Program-made: the position numbers and the translations under genes
In this document: one piece after another, positions 35,323 to 43,595 of the stretch
Position numbering within the stretch: position 1 is the stretch's first letter
Layout of the letters: every line of letters starts with the position of its first letter
Notes under the pieces: generated by a model
Database searches by the model: none
Told to the model about the DNA's origin: nothing
Seen by the model: the letters and a program-made list of their open reading frames with translations, nothing else
NCBI RefSeq assembly: GCF_900111935.1
Contig: NZ_FOYN01000001.1
Coordinates: 478,059 to 542,058 of the forward strand
Direction of reading: 5' to 3'
Source: Halorubrum sodomense
GTDB taxonomy: Archaea > Halobacteriota > Halobacteria > Halobacteriales > Haloferacaceae
Length of the DNA: 64,000 nt

Positions 35323-36981
35323 ATGAGCGACGAGACCCGCGTCGAGTGGCGCGACTGGGGCCCCGAGGCGTTCGCCGAGGCCGACGAGCGCGACCGCCCG
35401 GTGCTGCTCTCGCTGTCGGCCACCTGGTGCGAGGGCTGTCACGAGATGGACGCGATCACCTACGCGGAGCCGCGGATCGCGGCCAACGTCAACGAGGGGT
35501 TCGTCCCCGTCCGCGTCGACGTCGACCGCCACCCGCGGGTGCGCGAGCGGTACAACATGGGCGGGTTCCCGACGACCGCCTTCCTGACGCCCGAGGGGAC
35601 GCTGCTGACGGGCGCGGGCTATCTCGACGTCGACGGGATGCGACAGGTCCTCGAATCGGTCCGGCAGATGTGGGCCGACAAGGGGCGCGAGGCCGGGCGT
35701 ATCCCGCGTGCGCTCGACGCCGACCTGCCGCCCCGCGGCGAACTGACCGACGAGATAGAGAGCCACTTGGCGGGCCAACTGGAGGCCAAGTACGACGACG
35801 ACCACGCCGGCTGGGGGACCGACGCGAAGTTCCCGCTCCCTCGCACCGTCGAGTTCGCGCTGAAGCGCGACCGGAACCGCGCGCTCCGGACGCTCGACGC
35901 GGTCCGCGACCACCTCGCCGACGACGTCGACGGCGGCTTCTTCCGGTACGCGGGCACGCGCGACTGGGGCGACGTCGCCTACGAGAAGCCGCTCGACACG
36001 AACGCCGCGGTGACCCGCGCGTTCGCGAACGCCTTCCTCTACACCGGCGACGAGGCGTACCTCGACCCCGCGCTCGACGCCGTCGGCTTCCTCACCGACG
36101 AGCTCTGGACCGGCTACGGCGTCGGCGGCAGCCTCGGGCCCGGACTCGGCCGGGCCTACTACGCCGCGCCCGCCGAGGACCGCGCGGACCTGGACGAACC
36201 CCGCCGCGACCTCACCGTGTTCGCCGGCGGCAACGCGCTCGCCGCGGACGCGCTGCTCGCGGTGGCCGCCTACACCGACGACGAGCGCGCCCGCGAGTAC
36301 GCCGGCCGGATCCTCGACGGCCTCGAACGCGACCTGATCGACGCCGAGAGCGGCGCGGTGACCCACTACCGCGGCAGCGACGAGGCGGGCGAGACCGACC
36401 TGCTGGAGGACGCCGCCCGCGTCGTCGGGGCGTACGTCCGCGCGGCCGGCGTGCGCGGCGAGGGGGCCGACGTGGCCCGCGCGGTCGCGGACCGCGCGAT
36501 CGAACGGCTCCGCGTCGACGGGTCGTTCGTCGACGGGCCGCGCTCCGGGCCGGGGCTGCTCGACCGGTCGTTCCGGCCGCTCGACGCCAACGTGGAGATG
36601 GCGACGTCCCTGCTGGACCTGGCGGCGCTCACCGGCGAGGACCGCTACCGCGAGGTCGCGCGGGAGACGGCCGCGGCGTTCGCCGGCGCTACCGAGCGCC
36701 TGAGCGTTCAGGTCGCCGGCTACGGGAGCCTCGCCGGTCGCCTCCGGCGCGACACGACCATCATCGCGGTCGGGACCGAACCCGGGAGCGACCTCCACCG
36801 CGCCGCGTGGCGGGTCGCCGACCACGAGAAGGTGATCGCGCCGAATGCCCACGAGACCGACGCGCCCGCGCCGCGGACGGTTCCGGCCGGGACCGCGGTC
36901 GTCCTCGCCGGCGACGGCGCCTCCGACCCGGCGGAAACGCCGAACGAGTTGATGGACCGGGTCGCCGACGTGCTGGCCTGA
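35323..36981 (+). CDS. DUF255/YyaL-like protein: thioredoxin domain plus glycan-barrel region
   Basis: A 552-aa protein from ATG at 35323. Residues ~1-130 form a thioredoxin-like DUF255 domain with C36-E-G-C39 (SATWCEGCHEMD) and GGFPTTAFLTPEG. The remainder is an (alpha/alpha)6-barrel-like region related to glycosyl hydrolase toroids (TDAKFPLPRTVEFAL, GGFFRYAGTRDWGDVAYEKPL, and GNALAADALLAVAAY). Typical family members are ~650-720 aa; this one is shorter, with an abbreviated linker. Family function is unknown. No signal peptide is visible, so it is probably cytoplasmic. Confidence 0.85.
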   Translation: MSDETRVEWRDWGPEAFAEADERDRPVLLSLSATWCEGCHEMDAITYAEPRIAANVNEGFVPVRVDVDRHPRVRERYNMGGFPTTAFLTPEGTLLTGAGYLDVDGMRQVLESVRQMWADKGREAGRIPRALDADLPPRGELTDEIESHLAGQLEAKYDDDHAGWGTDAKFPLPRTVEFALKRDRNRALRTLDAVRDHLADDVDGGFFRYAGTRDWGDVAYEKPLDTNAAVTRAFANAFLYTGDEAYLDPALDAVGFLTDELWTGYGVGGSLGPGLGRAYYAAPAEDRADLDEPRRDLTVFAGGNALAADALLAVAAYTDDERAREYAGRILDGLERDLIDAESGAVTHYRGSDEAGETDLLEDAARVVGAYVRAAGVRGEGADVARAVADRAIERLRVDGSFVDGPRSGPGLLDRSFRPLDANVEMATSLLDLAALTGEDRYREVARETAAAFAGATERLSVQVAGYGSLAGRLRRDTTIIAVGTEPGSDLHRAAWRVADHEKVIAPNAHETDAPAPRTVPAGTAVVLAGDGASDPAETPNELMDRVADVLA

Positions 36982-37107
36982 CGCGACGGACGCGCGTCGG
37001 ACCGGGAAACGGCCGGACAGTCGGCGGCAATACTCGGTCCGCCGGATCCGGCCGCCCGTATCGTAAACCGGCGACGCGTTTATACGGGTGCCGGGGCATC
37101 CCCGGGT

Positions 37108-37914
37108 ATGGCATCTCTCCGCGATCTGGGGCTCTCCGAGTACGAGGCCCGGGCGTACCGCGCGCTTCTCCGGACCGGACCGACCACGGCGAAGGACCTC
37201 TCCCGGGCCAGCGAGGTCCCGATGGGTCGGATCTACGACGTGCTCAACAGCCTAGAGCAGCACAGCCTCGTCCGCAGTCAGGCCGCGAGCCGGCCGAAGA
37301 AGTACCTCGCGGTCGAGCCGGACGCCGCGCTCGACCGCCTGCTCGACGAGAAGAAGCGGGAGCTCCGGACGCAGGCCGAGCAGTACGAGTCCGTGGTCGA
37401 CGACCTGTCGACCGAGCTCGACGCGGGCGAGCCCGTCGACGGGCAGTTCTGGACCGCCGCGGTCGGTGCCGAGGAGGCGACCGATCTCCTCTTAGAGCGG
37501 ATCGCCGCCGCGGAGCGTCGGGTGGTCGTGGTCGCGGGCGCGCCTGCGACCGGGTTCGACCTCGGGACGATCGGCGAGCGCGTGACCGCCGAACTGGAGT
37601 CCGCGCTCGAACGCGGCGTGGAGATCCGAGTGCTGCTGTCGCCGGCGACGGTCGACGGGCTCCCGCGGAGCGTGGGACGCCGGTACACCGCGGAGCTGGC
37701 CGACATGGACGGGTTCGAGGTCCGGACGTCGCCGGGCGTCGACGGGACGTTCAACGTGTTCGACGAGATCGAGGTGTGTATCGAGGTGCCGCACCCGCTG
37801 TCGGCCGACGAGCCGTTCGCGATGATCGACGTGAAAGACATCGAGTTCGCGACGAGCGTGAAAGACCAGTTCGAGCCGCGCTGGGCGGAGTCGGAGCCGC
37901 TGACGTTCGGGTGA
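37108..37914 (+). CDS. TrmB-family transcriptional regulator
   Basis: A 268-aa protein with an N-terminal winged helix (LRDLGLSEYEARAYRALLRTGPTTAKDLSRASEVPMGRIYDVLNSLEQ), a coiled-coil linker and a C-terminal phospholipase D-like sensor domain (AERRVVVVAGAPATGF and ERGVEIRVLLSPAT) as in TrmB proteins that bind sugars. Helix 3 is intact for DNA binding. Possible targets include itself and the divergent or nearby genes; its effector is unknown. An AT-rich GTTTATACGG lies about 30 nt upstream of the start. Confidence 0.88.
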   Translation: MASLRDLGLSEYEARAYRALLRTGPTTAKDLSRASEVPMGRIYDVLNSLEQHSLVRSQAASRPKKYLAVEPDAALDRLLDEKKRELRTQAEQYESVVDDLSTELDAGEPVDGQFWTAAVGAEEATDLLLERIAAAERRVVVVAGAPATGFDLGTIGERVTAELESALERGVEIRVLLSPATVDGLPRSVGRRYTAELADMDGFEVRTSPGVDGTFNVFDEIEVCIEVPHPLSADEPFAMIDVKDIEFATSVKDQFEPRWAESEPLTFG

Positions 37915-37952
37915 AGGATGGCCGGGCGAGAGCGCGACGCGAGCCGCGGCGC

Positions 37953-38879
37953 CTACCGGCCGAGCTCGTCGCGGAGGTCGCCCAGTTTGACCTCGCGCTC
38001 GGCGTGGGCGTTGTGCTGGTGGATCGACTCGTCGTTCGACTGCTTCACGCGGATCACGGCGTCGTCAGAGAGGTGCGGGAACTCCTCGACGGTCCCTTCG
38101 GCGAGCGCGCGGACGCAGTCCTCGACGAACTTCGCGTCGGCGTGGGCCTCGTAGGTCATGTGGTCCTCGTCGGGCCGCTTCGCCATGTTGTAGATCCGCG
38201 CGCTCATCGAGTCGCGGGCGACGTCGATCACGTCCCGGAGGTCGACGTCGGGGTGGCCGTCGGTCGTGATCGTCAGGGTCGCGTGGCCGCGCTGGGAGTG
38301 ACCCGGCTGCGGGACGGCGTCGAGGAACTCCTCGGTCGTCTCCTCGTCGACGCCGAGCTGGGCGAGCTTGTCGCGGGCTCGCGACTCGCTCATCCCCTGC
38401 GAGCAGGGGCAGACGGTCATGCCGGTGACCTCGGCGCCGATCTCCTCGCGCGTCCCGTCCTCGGTGGCGGTCGCGCTGGCGACGATCGTCGCCGTGCTCT
38501 GGGTCTCGATACCGGACGCCGGCGTGTCCTCGCGGGTGACCAGCTCCGCCGACATCGACACCTCGGCGGTGGTGGTGTAGTCGTGTTTCTCCAGGAGCCG
38601 CTCGGCCGCGTCGCCGCAGACGTCCTCGACGCGGTACGCCTCCTCGCGGGTGATGTCCTCGAGGATCTCGTCGACGGTCGCGAGGTTCCGCGACATGTCG
38701 ATCCCCTTCCGGCCGCTGGGGAGGTCGACGAACACTTCGAACTCCGCCATGAGAACGATGGGACGCTTGTCGCCACGCGCGATCTTGACGAGCTTCTCCA
38801 CCCCGGTGACGCCGACCTGCGAAAGCCCGACGGTGACGTCGGGCGCGGACGCCTGTACGTCCGGCAGCTGGTGACTCAT
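37953..38879 (-). CDS. mptA: GTP cyclohydrolase MptA (FolE2 family)
   Basis: A 308-aa protein from ATG at 38879 ([15 protein letters not shown]). It has [16 protein letters not shown], the metal-binding Cys region [12 protein letters not shown], and QRGHATLTI, matching the COG1469 MptA/FolE2 family. It converts GTP to 7,8-dihydroneopterin 2',3'-cyclic phosphate in tetrahydropterin synthesis; in haloarchaea it serves folate and the pterin used by other cofactors. The upstream ATG three codons earlier is less likely. Confidence 0.92.
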   Translation of the reverse strand: MSHQLPDVQASAPDVTVGLSQVGVTGVEKLVKIARGDKRPIVLMAEFEVFVDLPSGRKGIDMSRNLATVDEILEDITREEAYRVEDVCGDAAERLLEKHDYTTTAEVSMSAELVTREDTPASGIETQSTATIVASATATEDGTREEIGAEVTGMTVCPCSQGMSESRARDKLAQLGVDEETTEEFLDAVPQPGHSQRGHATLTITTDGHPDVDLRDVIDVARDSMSARIYNMAKRPDEDHMTYEAHADAKFVEDCVRALAEGTVEEFPHLSDDAVIRVKQSNDESIHQHNAHAEREVKLGDLRDELGR

Positions 38880-38960
38880 TACGAACACGTTAGGGAACTC
38901 CCGGGATTAGCCCTTTCGGAAGGGGGAGACGCGTCTGGTAGTCGTGCGCGCGACTCGAGC

Positions 38961-39013
38961 AGGGGCCCGCTCGCGGTGGCGGCGGCCCCGCTTCGCGTTG
39001 GCAGCGGGCCCCT
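38961..39013. repeat. 11-bp perfect inverted repeat upstream of mptA and rpl21e
   Basis: AGGGGCCCGCT (38961-38971) and AGCGGGCCCCT (39003-39013) are exact reverse complements separated by 31 nt that can itself fold in part. It lies in the 232-bp gap between the divergent mptA and rpl21e genes. Confidence 0.6.
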
Positions 39014-39073
39014 CCTCGCGCCCGTCACGACCCGTCGCGTGTGAGTCGCCCACGTCCTTCGGGCCGTAACGCA

Positions 39074-39082
39074 CGATTTATA
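39074..39082 (+). promoter_or_regulatory. TATA box of the rpl21e-rpoF operon
   Basis: GATTTATAA lies 30-38 nt upstream of the rpl21e ATG at 39112, the normal place for an archaeal promoter with a very short leader. Confidence 0.65.
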
Positions 39083-39111
39083 ACGGCGGCAGCGGAACGT
39101 AATCCAAGACC

Positions 39112-39405
39112 ATGCCGAGTTCCAATGGGCCGCAGAAGGCGACTCGCGACAAGCTCTCGAACAAACCCCGCAACCGCGGCACCTCCCCGCCGCAGCGAGC
39201 GATCCAGGAGTTCGACGAGGGGTCCCAGGTCCACCTCAAGATAGACCCGAGCGTCCCGAAGGGGCGTTTCCACCCGCGCTTCGACGGCCGAACCGGAACC
39301 GTCGTCGGCAAGCAGGGGTCGGCGTTCAAAGTCGAGATTCCGGACGGCGGCAAGACGAAGACCCTCATCGTCACCGCCGCCCACATGCGGGCCCAGCAGA
39401 ACTGA
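39112..39405 (+). CDS. rpl21e: Large-subunit ribosomal protein L21e
   Basis: A 97-aa basic protein, unusual among acidic neighbours: [23 protein letters not shown], then [36 protein letters not shown], a KOW-like SH3 core. It is a 50S subunit protein specific to archaea and eukaryotes. It starts the conserved archaeal rpl21e-rpoF pair; rpoF begins 2 nt after its stop. Confidence 0.97.
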   Translation: MPSSNGPQKATRDKLSNKPRNRGTSPPQRAIQEFDEGSQVHLKIDPSVPKGRFHPRFDGRTGTVVGKQGSAFKVEIPDGGKTKTLIVTAAHMRAQQN

Positions 39406-39406
39406 G

Positions 39407-39763
39407 ATGACGATATTCAAGGAAAAACTGGACGAGGAGTACGTCACCACCTCCGAGGCGAAGGAGATCCTCGTGGAGATCGAAGACGAGCGCGCGGCCG
39501 ACGAGGACCGCGACCTGCGCTACGAGCTGGCCCGCGCGATCGAGCACGTCAATCGGTTCGCGGACCTCGACCCCGACGAGTCCCGCGAGCTCGTCGAGGA
39601 GCTCACCGAGCTCGATCAGGTCGACCTGCCGACCGCCGTGAAGATCACCGACCTGCTCCCCGAGGACCGCACGGAGCTCCGCTCGGTGTTCGCACAGGAG
39701 CGGTACTCGCTCGACGGCGAGGAGCTCGACGAGATCCTCGACGTCGTCGCGAAGTACGCCTGA
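39407..39763 (+). CDS. rpoF: RNA polymerase subunit F (Rpb4)
   Basis: A 118-aa protein (MTIFKEKLDEEYVTTSEAKEILVEIEDER) with the HRDC-like helical Rpb4 domain, including LVEELTELDQVDLPTAVKITDLLPEDRTELRSVFAQER. With RpoE it forms the stalk of RNA polymerase. Spacing to rpl21e is 2 nt. In many archaea DUF655 and ksgA follow directly; here three unrelated genes intervene. Confidence 0.96.
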   Translation: MTIFKEKLDEEYVTTSEAKEILVEIEDERAADEDRDLRYELARAIEHVNRFADLDPDESRELVEELTELDQVDLPTAVKITDLLPEDRTELRSVFAQERYSLDGEELDEILDVVAKYA

Positions 39764-39803
39764 GCACGCCCCCCCCGGCCCGGCGGGGCGATTCTCCGAC
39801 ACG

Positions 39804-39809
39804 TTTTTT
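39804..39809 (+). terminator. Oligo-T tract after rpoF, possible terminator
   Basis: A run of six T residues 41 nt after the rpoF stop, in GC-rich DNA. Archaeal intrinsic termination uses such U-tracts without a hairpin; alternatively it is part of the uspA promoter, 28-33 nt before that ATG. Confidence 0.35.
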
Positions 39810-39836
39810 CAGATTTCCGCACGTACGTCGACCCGC

Positions 39837-40271
39837 ATGTACCAGACCACCCTCGTTCCGACCGGAGCGGGCGACGCCGCCCTCGACGCCGTCGACGACG
39901 CGACCGAGATCACGGCGGCGGACGGAACGGTACACGTCCTCGGCGTCGTCGAGGAGATCCCGATGTACGACCGCTCCGGCAAGCCGGAGAAGTTCGACGA
40001 CGACGACCCCGAGCGCCGCGAGCGGCTGGAGGCGGCGGTCGACCGGGTCGCGACGGCCGTCGCGGACGCGGGTATCGACAGTGAGACGGCGGTCGAGTCC
40101 GGGGTTCCGGCCCACGAGATCGCCGCGTACGCCGACGCCGTCGACGCGGACGCGGTCGTGATGGGCAAGCGCGGCCTCGACGCCGCCGCCGACGACCTGC
40201 TCGGCAGCACGACCGAACGCGTCATCCGGACCGCCGACGCGACCGTCGTCTCCGTCCCCGTTTCCGGGTGA
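39837..40271 (+). CDS. Universal stress protein UspA-family
   Basis: A 144-aa single-domain USP: MYQTTLVPTGAGDAALDAVDDA at the N-terminus, and the ATP-binding loop VMGKRGLDAAADDLLGSTTERVIRTADATVVSVP at the C-terminus (G-x2-G-x9-G-S/T). The Gly loop is partly preserved (G-K-R-G-x8-G-S). It probably binds nucleotide and modulates stress survival; many haloarchaeal paralogues exist and specific roles are mostly unknown. First gene of the block inserted between rpoF and DUF655. Confidence 0.85.
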   Translation: MYQTTLVPTGAGDAALDAVDDATEITAADGTVHVLGVVEEIPMYDRSGKPEKFDDDDPERRERLEAAVDRVATAVADAGIDSETAVESGVPAHEIAAYADAVDADAVVMGKRGLDAAADDLLGSTTERVIRTADATVVSVPVSG

Positions 40272-40298
40272 CCCCGGACGACCGACCGCTCCCGGGCG

Positions 40299-41063
40299 TC
40301 ACCGGTCGCGACCCGCCTCGACGACGATCGTCCCGAGGAGGCGGCGCCGTCGCTCCCGGACGCCGGTGTGGTCGTCGAGCGCGCGCCGTGCGGCGGCGGT
40401 CCGGTCCGCGAGCCTCCCGAGCGGATCGTCGGTCCGCGCGTCGAAGAGCCGCCCGTTCAGCGCCACGAACGCCCGGAGCGCCGCGTTCGCGAGGCGGTTT
40501 CCCTCCGGAACGAACGCCGCGAGGACGACGGTGTCCGCCAGGTCGCACCACCGGCGCACGACCGCGTACGGGTCGGGGAAAAGCGAGGTGACGAACGTCG
40601 CGAGGACGCCGTCCGCGGCCGCCACCGGGGGGCGCTCGGCGTCGGCCTCGACGAGCGAGACGTTCTCCCAGCCGCGCCGCTCGACGAGCCCCGCCGCCCG
40701 GTCGAGCATCCGCGGCGAGATGTCGACGCCGACGACGCGACCGCTCGGACCGACGGCGTCGCGGAGCGCGGGGAGGTTCACTCCCGGGCCGCAGCCGAAC
40801 TCGATGACCGTGTCGCCGGGGTCGAGGGCCAGCGCGTCGACGCAGGCGGCGCGGACGCCGCCGACGGACGCGGTGGCCCGCGCGAACCAGTCGTAGACGC
40901 GGGCCCACGCGTCGTAGCCGCGTCGGATCCGGCGCAGCCGACGCGGGTCGGTCGCTCCGAACTCGCCGTCCGCCGCGGGATCGTCGCTCGCCGCGGGATC
41001 GTCGCTCGCCGCGGGATCGTCGCTCGCCGCGGACCCGCTCTCGCCGTCGCCGTCGCGGGTCAC
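40299..41063 (-). CDS. Class I SAM-dependent methyltransferase (UbiE/small-molecule type)
   Basis: A 254-aa protein from GTG at 41063, which overlaps the stop of the next minus-strand gene by 3-4 nt. The N-terminus has the AASDDP repeat (18-bp array) and then YDAWARVYDWFARATASVGGVRAACVDAL, followed by the SAM motif VIEFGCGPGVNLPALRDAVG, motif II VVGVDISPRMLDRA and post-motif VEADAERPPVAAADGVLATFVTSLFPDP. The lead YDxWARxYDWF resembles haloarchaeal UbiE-like enzymes that methylate lipids or quinones. The substrate is not known. Confidence 0.8.
   Translation of the reverse strand: MTRDGDGESGSAASDDPAASDDPAASDDPAADGEFGATDPRRLRRIRRGYDAWARVYDWFARATASVGGVRAACVDALALDPGDTVIEFGCGPGVNLPALRDAVGPSGRVVGVDISPRMLDRAAGLVERRGWENVSLVEADAERPPVAAADGVLATFVTSLFPDPYAVVRRWCDLADTVVLAAFVPEGNRLANAALRAFVALNGRLFDARTDDPLGRLADRTAAARRALDDHTGVRERRRRLLGTIVVEAGRDR
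40971..41033 (-). repeat. 18-bp in-frame tandem repeat near the methyltransferase start
   Basis: Units at 40971-40988, 40989-41006 and 41007-41024 are identical and a partial copy runs to 41033. On the coding strand they give repeated AASDDP hexapeptides. Confidence 0.92.
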
Positions 41064-41896
41064 GGGTCGGCGTCGACGGCGGCCGGGGGCGTCCTCGGCC
41101 ACCAGCGCGCGGGTCCGTCGCGCGCGACCGTCGAGTGACACCGCTCGGAGTCCGTACACCCTCGCGGCCGCCGGTAGGCGATCCCCCGCTCCGCGAGGTA
41201 CGAGACGTAGCCGTCGTCGACGCGGTCCAGCTTCTCGTGGCACACCCACCGCTCGCCGCATCGCCCGGCCGCGAGGTTCCGGTACGGACACGTGAACGTC
41301 GTGCGCTCGGCGCCCCCCTCGGAGGCGGTCTCGTCGATCCGCACGCCGACCGTCCGGTACGCCAAGCGGAGCCGGCGGACGACCGCACGCGGCGACGACG
41401 CGCCGAGGAAGAGGACGTGCGCGAGCGCGTACCCGAGGTCGTGGAGCAGCCGCTCGCCCCGCGTCAGCGACGCGCGGTCGCCCTCCAGCCGCGACCGGAG
41501 GGTGCCGTACCACTCCGCGATCTCGCGGACGTCGTCGCGCAGCGCCGCCGCCTCCGCGAGGCGCTCGCGGCGCTCTTCCAGGGCCGTCGGTCCGTCGGAG
41601 AGGCGGAACGACGGCACCGCCTCGACGTGTTCGAGCACCCGCTCGCGGAGGCAGTCGCCGTCGGCGTGCGCCGCGACGCGCCGCCGGAGTTCCGGGTACC
41701 AGTTCCGCGTCAGAGCGCCGTACGCGCCGTCGAGCAGGTCGTCGACCCGCGCGACGTCGCCCGCGTCGGTCGGCTCGCCCCGTTCCGGATCGCCCGCTGC
41801 GTCGGCCGTCGACCCTCTCTCCGCGTTCGCCTCGGGCGAGGCGCCCGGGAACGCCTCGACGAGTCGAACCAGTTCCGCCGGCTCCGGTTTCGCCAT
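41060..41896 (-). CDS. Haloarchaeal protein with C-terminal cysteine cluster, unknown function
   Basis: A 278-aa protein from ATG at 41896 (MAKPEPAELVRLVEAFPG). The middle is helical (LRRRVAAHADGDCLRERVLEHVEAVPSF and LHDLGYALAHVLFLGASSPRAVVRRLRLAYRTVGV). The C-terminal third has five cysteines: FTCPYRNLAAGRCGERWVCHEKLD and RGCTDSERCHS, which look like a metal or Fe-S site. No family was recognised. It is translationally coupled to the methyltransferase downstream, so the two probably act together. Confidence 0.7.
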   Translation of the reverse strand: MAKPEPAELVRLVEAFPGASPEANAERGSTADAAGDPERGEPTDAGDVARVDDLLDGAYGALTRNWYPELRRRVAAHADGDCLRERVLEHVEAVPSFRLSDGPTALEERRERLAEAAALRDDVREIAEWYGTLRSRLEGDRASLTRGERLLHDLGYALAHVLFLGASSPRAVVRRLRLAYRTVGVRIDETASEGGAERTTFTCPYRNLAAGRCGERWVCHEKLDRVDDGYVSYLAERGIAYRRPRGCTDSERCHSTVARDGPARWWPRTPPAAVDADP

Positions 41897-41998
41897 GGTA
41901 TCACGTCGCACTCGACGCTCTTGAATCCGACCGTCGGCGGTCGCAGCGCGTCCCGCCTCGCCAGCGGTTTTTTCATCGCTCGGAGCGATGAACGATGT

Positions 41999-42586
41999 AT
42001 GAACGACGTCGACGACCTCGCCGGCGAAAGCGGAGCCGACGGCGGCGGCCCCACCGCCGTCCTGCTCGACGTGCTGTTGAACGGGCGTCCCGACGACGAC
42101 CGCCCGCAGTCCCGCAAGTCGCCGGTGGCGTACGGGCTCGGCGCCGACTCGTTCGCGCTGTACGAACTGACGCTCGACGGCGAGCCGGACGTCTCGGTCG
42201 GCGACCGTATCGCGCTGGACGGGCCGGCCGTCGGCCGCTACCGCGAGGTGTCGTTCGACGACCTCACTCGAAACGCGGCCGCGGAGGTCGAGTACGCCGC
42301 GGAGGCGATCGTCGACGCCGACGAGGAGCGGTTCGTCGACTTCTACAACGAGGCGGGGCCGATCACCCTCCGACTCCACCAGCTGAACCTGCTGCCGGGG
42401 ATCGGCAAGAAGCTGCGGAACGACCTCCTCGACGAGCGGAAGCGCGGCCCGTTCGAGAGCTTCGACGACGTCGAGGAGCGCATCTCCGGGCTCCACCGCC
42501 CGCGGGAGGTGATCCTCGAACGGATCGTCGAGGAGATCCGCGAGCCGGATCTGAAGTACCGGACGTTCGTCGGTCGCGAGGAGTGA
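41999..42586 (+). CDS. DUF655 protein (OB-fold/HhH nucleic-acid-binding)
   Basis: A 195-aa protein starting MNDVDDLAGESGADGG. The DUF655 core shows a beta-rich OB-like region (PVAYGLGADSFALYELTL and VGDRIALDG) and a C-terminal helix-hairpin-helix with NLLPGIGKKLRNDLLDERKRGPFESFDDVEERISGL. The family is conserved in archaea next to rpoF and ksgA and probably binds RNA or DNA; the role is undetermined. Three nearby ATGs (41988, 41995, 41999) exist; only 41999 is in this frame. Confidence 0.88.
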   Translation: MNDVDDLAGESGADGGGPTAVLLDVLLNGRPDDDRPQSRKSPVAYGLGADSFALYELTLDGEPDVSVGDRIALDGPAVGRYREVSFDDLTRNAAAEVEYAAEAIVDADEERFVDFYNEAGPITLRLHQLNLLPGIGKKLRNDLLDERKRGPFESFDDVEERISGLHRPREVILERIVEEIREPDLKYRTFVGREE

Positions 42587-42683
42587 ACACCGGCTCCTCG
42601 GCGCGCGGACCGACGACCGTCGGTTCGCCGCCGCGCCGCCCCCGAAACGAGACTTTTACCCGAACACCGCGTGTACCCCGGCT

Positions 42684-43595
42684 ATGACCGACTCATCGAC
42701 GGGTGAGAACGCCGCGTACGGGGGTCGCGACCCCGACGCGCTCGCGAGGCGGGCGGGCTCGCGCGCCGACCCCGACCGCGACCAGCACTTCCTCGTCGAC
42801 GACCGGGTCCTCGACCGCATTCCCGGCTACCTCCCTGAGGACGCCGACACCAGTCACCTCCTCGAGATCGGCGGCGGCGCGGGCGCGCTCACGGACCGCC
42901 TGCTGGCGACGACGACCGCGGACGCGGCCGCCGACGCGAGCGGAGCGCCCGGTCGCCTGAGCGTGATCGAACGCGACGGCGCCTTCGCCGAGTTCCTCCG
43001 CGAAGAGTTCGCGGCCGCGGTCGCCGACGGGCTCCTCGACGTGGTGGAGGGCGACGCGCTCGACGTCGAGATCCCGGATTTCACCGCCTGCGTCGCCAAC
43101 CTCCCGTACGGGGTCTCCTCGGAGATCGCCTTCCGGCTGCTCCCGGAGCGGAAGCCGCTCGTGTTGATGTTTCAGGCGGAGTTCGCCGACCGGATGGTCG
43201 CGTCGGCCGGGGAGTCCGCGTACGGCCGGCTCTCGGTGTCGGCGCAACACTACGCCGACGTCGAGATCGTCGAGCGCGTTCCGAAGGAGGCGTTCGACCC
43301 GCAGCCGGCCGTCGAGAGCGCCGTCGTGCGCTGCACGCCTCGCGACCCCGACTACGTCGTCGGCGACGAGGCGTTCTTCCTCCGGTTCGTGAAGGCGCTT
43401 TTCACCCAGCGGCGCAAGACGGTGCGGAACGCGGTGCGGAACACGGCGCACATCTCCGGGCTCGACGACCCGGAGGCGGTCGTCGACGCGGCGGACGAGG
43501 AGCTGCTGCGTAGTCGCCCCGGCACGCTCGAGCCGGCGGCGTTCGCGGCGCTGGCCGAGCTGGCCCGCGAACGCGGGTCGCCGACGGAGGCGTGA
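42684..43595 (+). CDS. ksgA: 16S rRNA dimethyladenosine transferase KsgA/Dim1
   Basis: A 303-aa methyltransferase: DQHFLVDDRVLDRI, SAM motif LLEIGGGAGALTDRLL, acidic loop VIERDGAF, the catalytic NLPYGVSSEI (motif IV) and FTQRRKTVRNAV in the C-terminal RNA-binding region. It dimethylates two adjacent adenosines near the 3' end of 16S rRNA during small-subunit maturation. There is an insert of about 15 residues after motif I. It partners DUF655 in order; the GTG of the MscS gene overlaps its stop by 4 nt. Confidence 0.95.
   Translation: MTDSSTGENAAYGGRDPDALARRAGSRADPDRDQHFLVDDRVLDRIPGYLPEDADTSHLLEIGGGAGALTDRLLATTTADAAADASGAPGRLSVIERDGAFAEFLREEFAAAVADGLLDVVEGDALDVEIPDFTACVANLPYGVSSEIAFRLLPERKPLVLMFQAEFADRMVASAGESAYGRLSVSAQHYADVEIVERVPKEAFDPQPAVESAVVRCTPRDPDYVVGDEAFFLRFVKALFTQRRKTVRNAVRNTAHISGLDDPEAVVDAADEELLRSRPGTLEPAAFAALAELARERGSPTEA

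Noticed and set aside
35346..39044. Very long plus-strand open frame (over 1200 codons)
   Set aside because: It is Arg/Pro/Ala-rich and overlaps the DUF255, TrmB and MptA genes in other frames or strands; it is a GC-content shadow.
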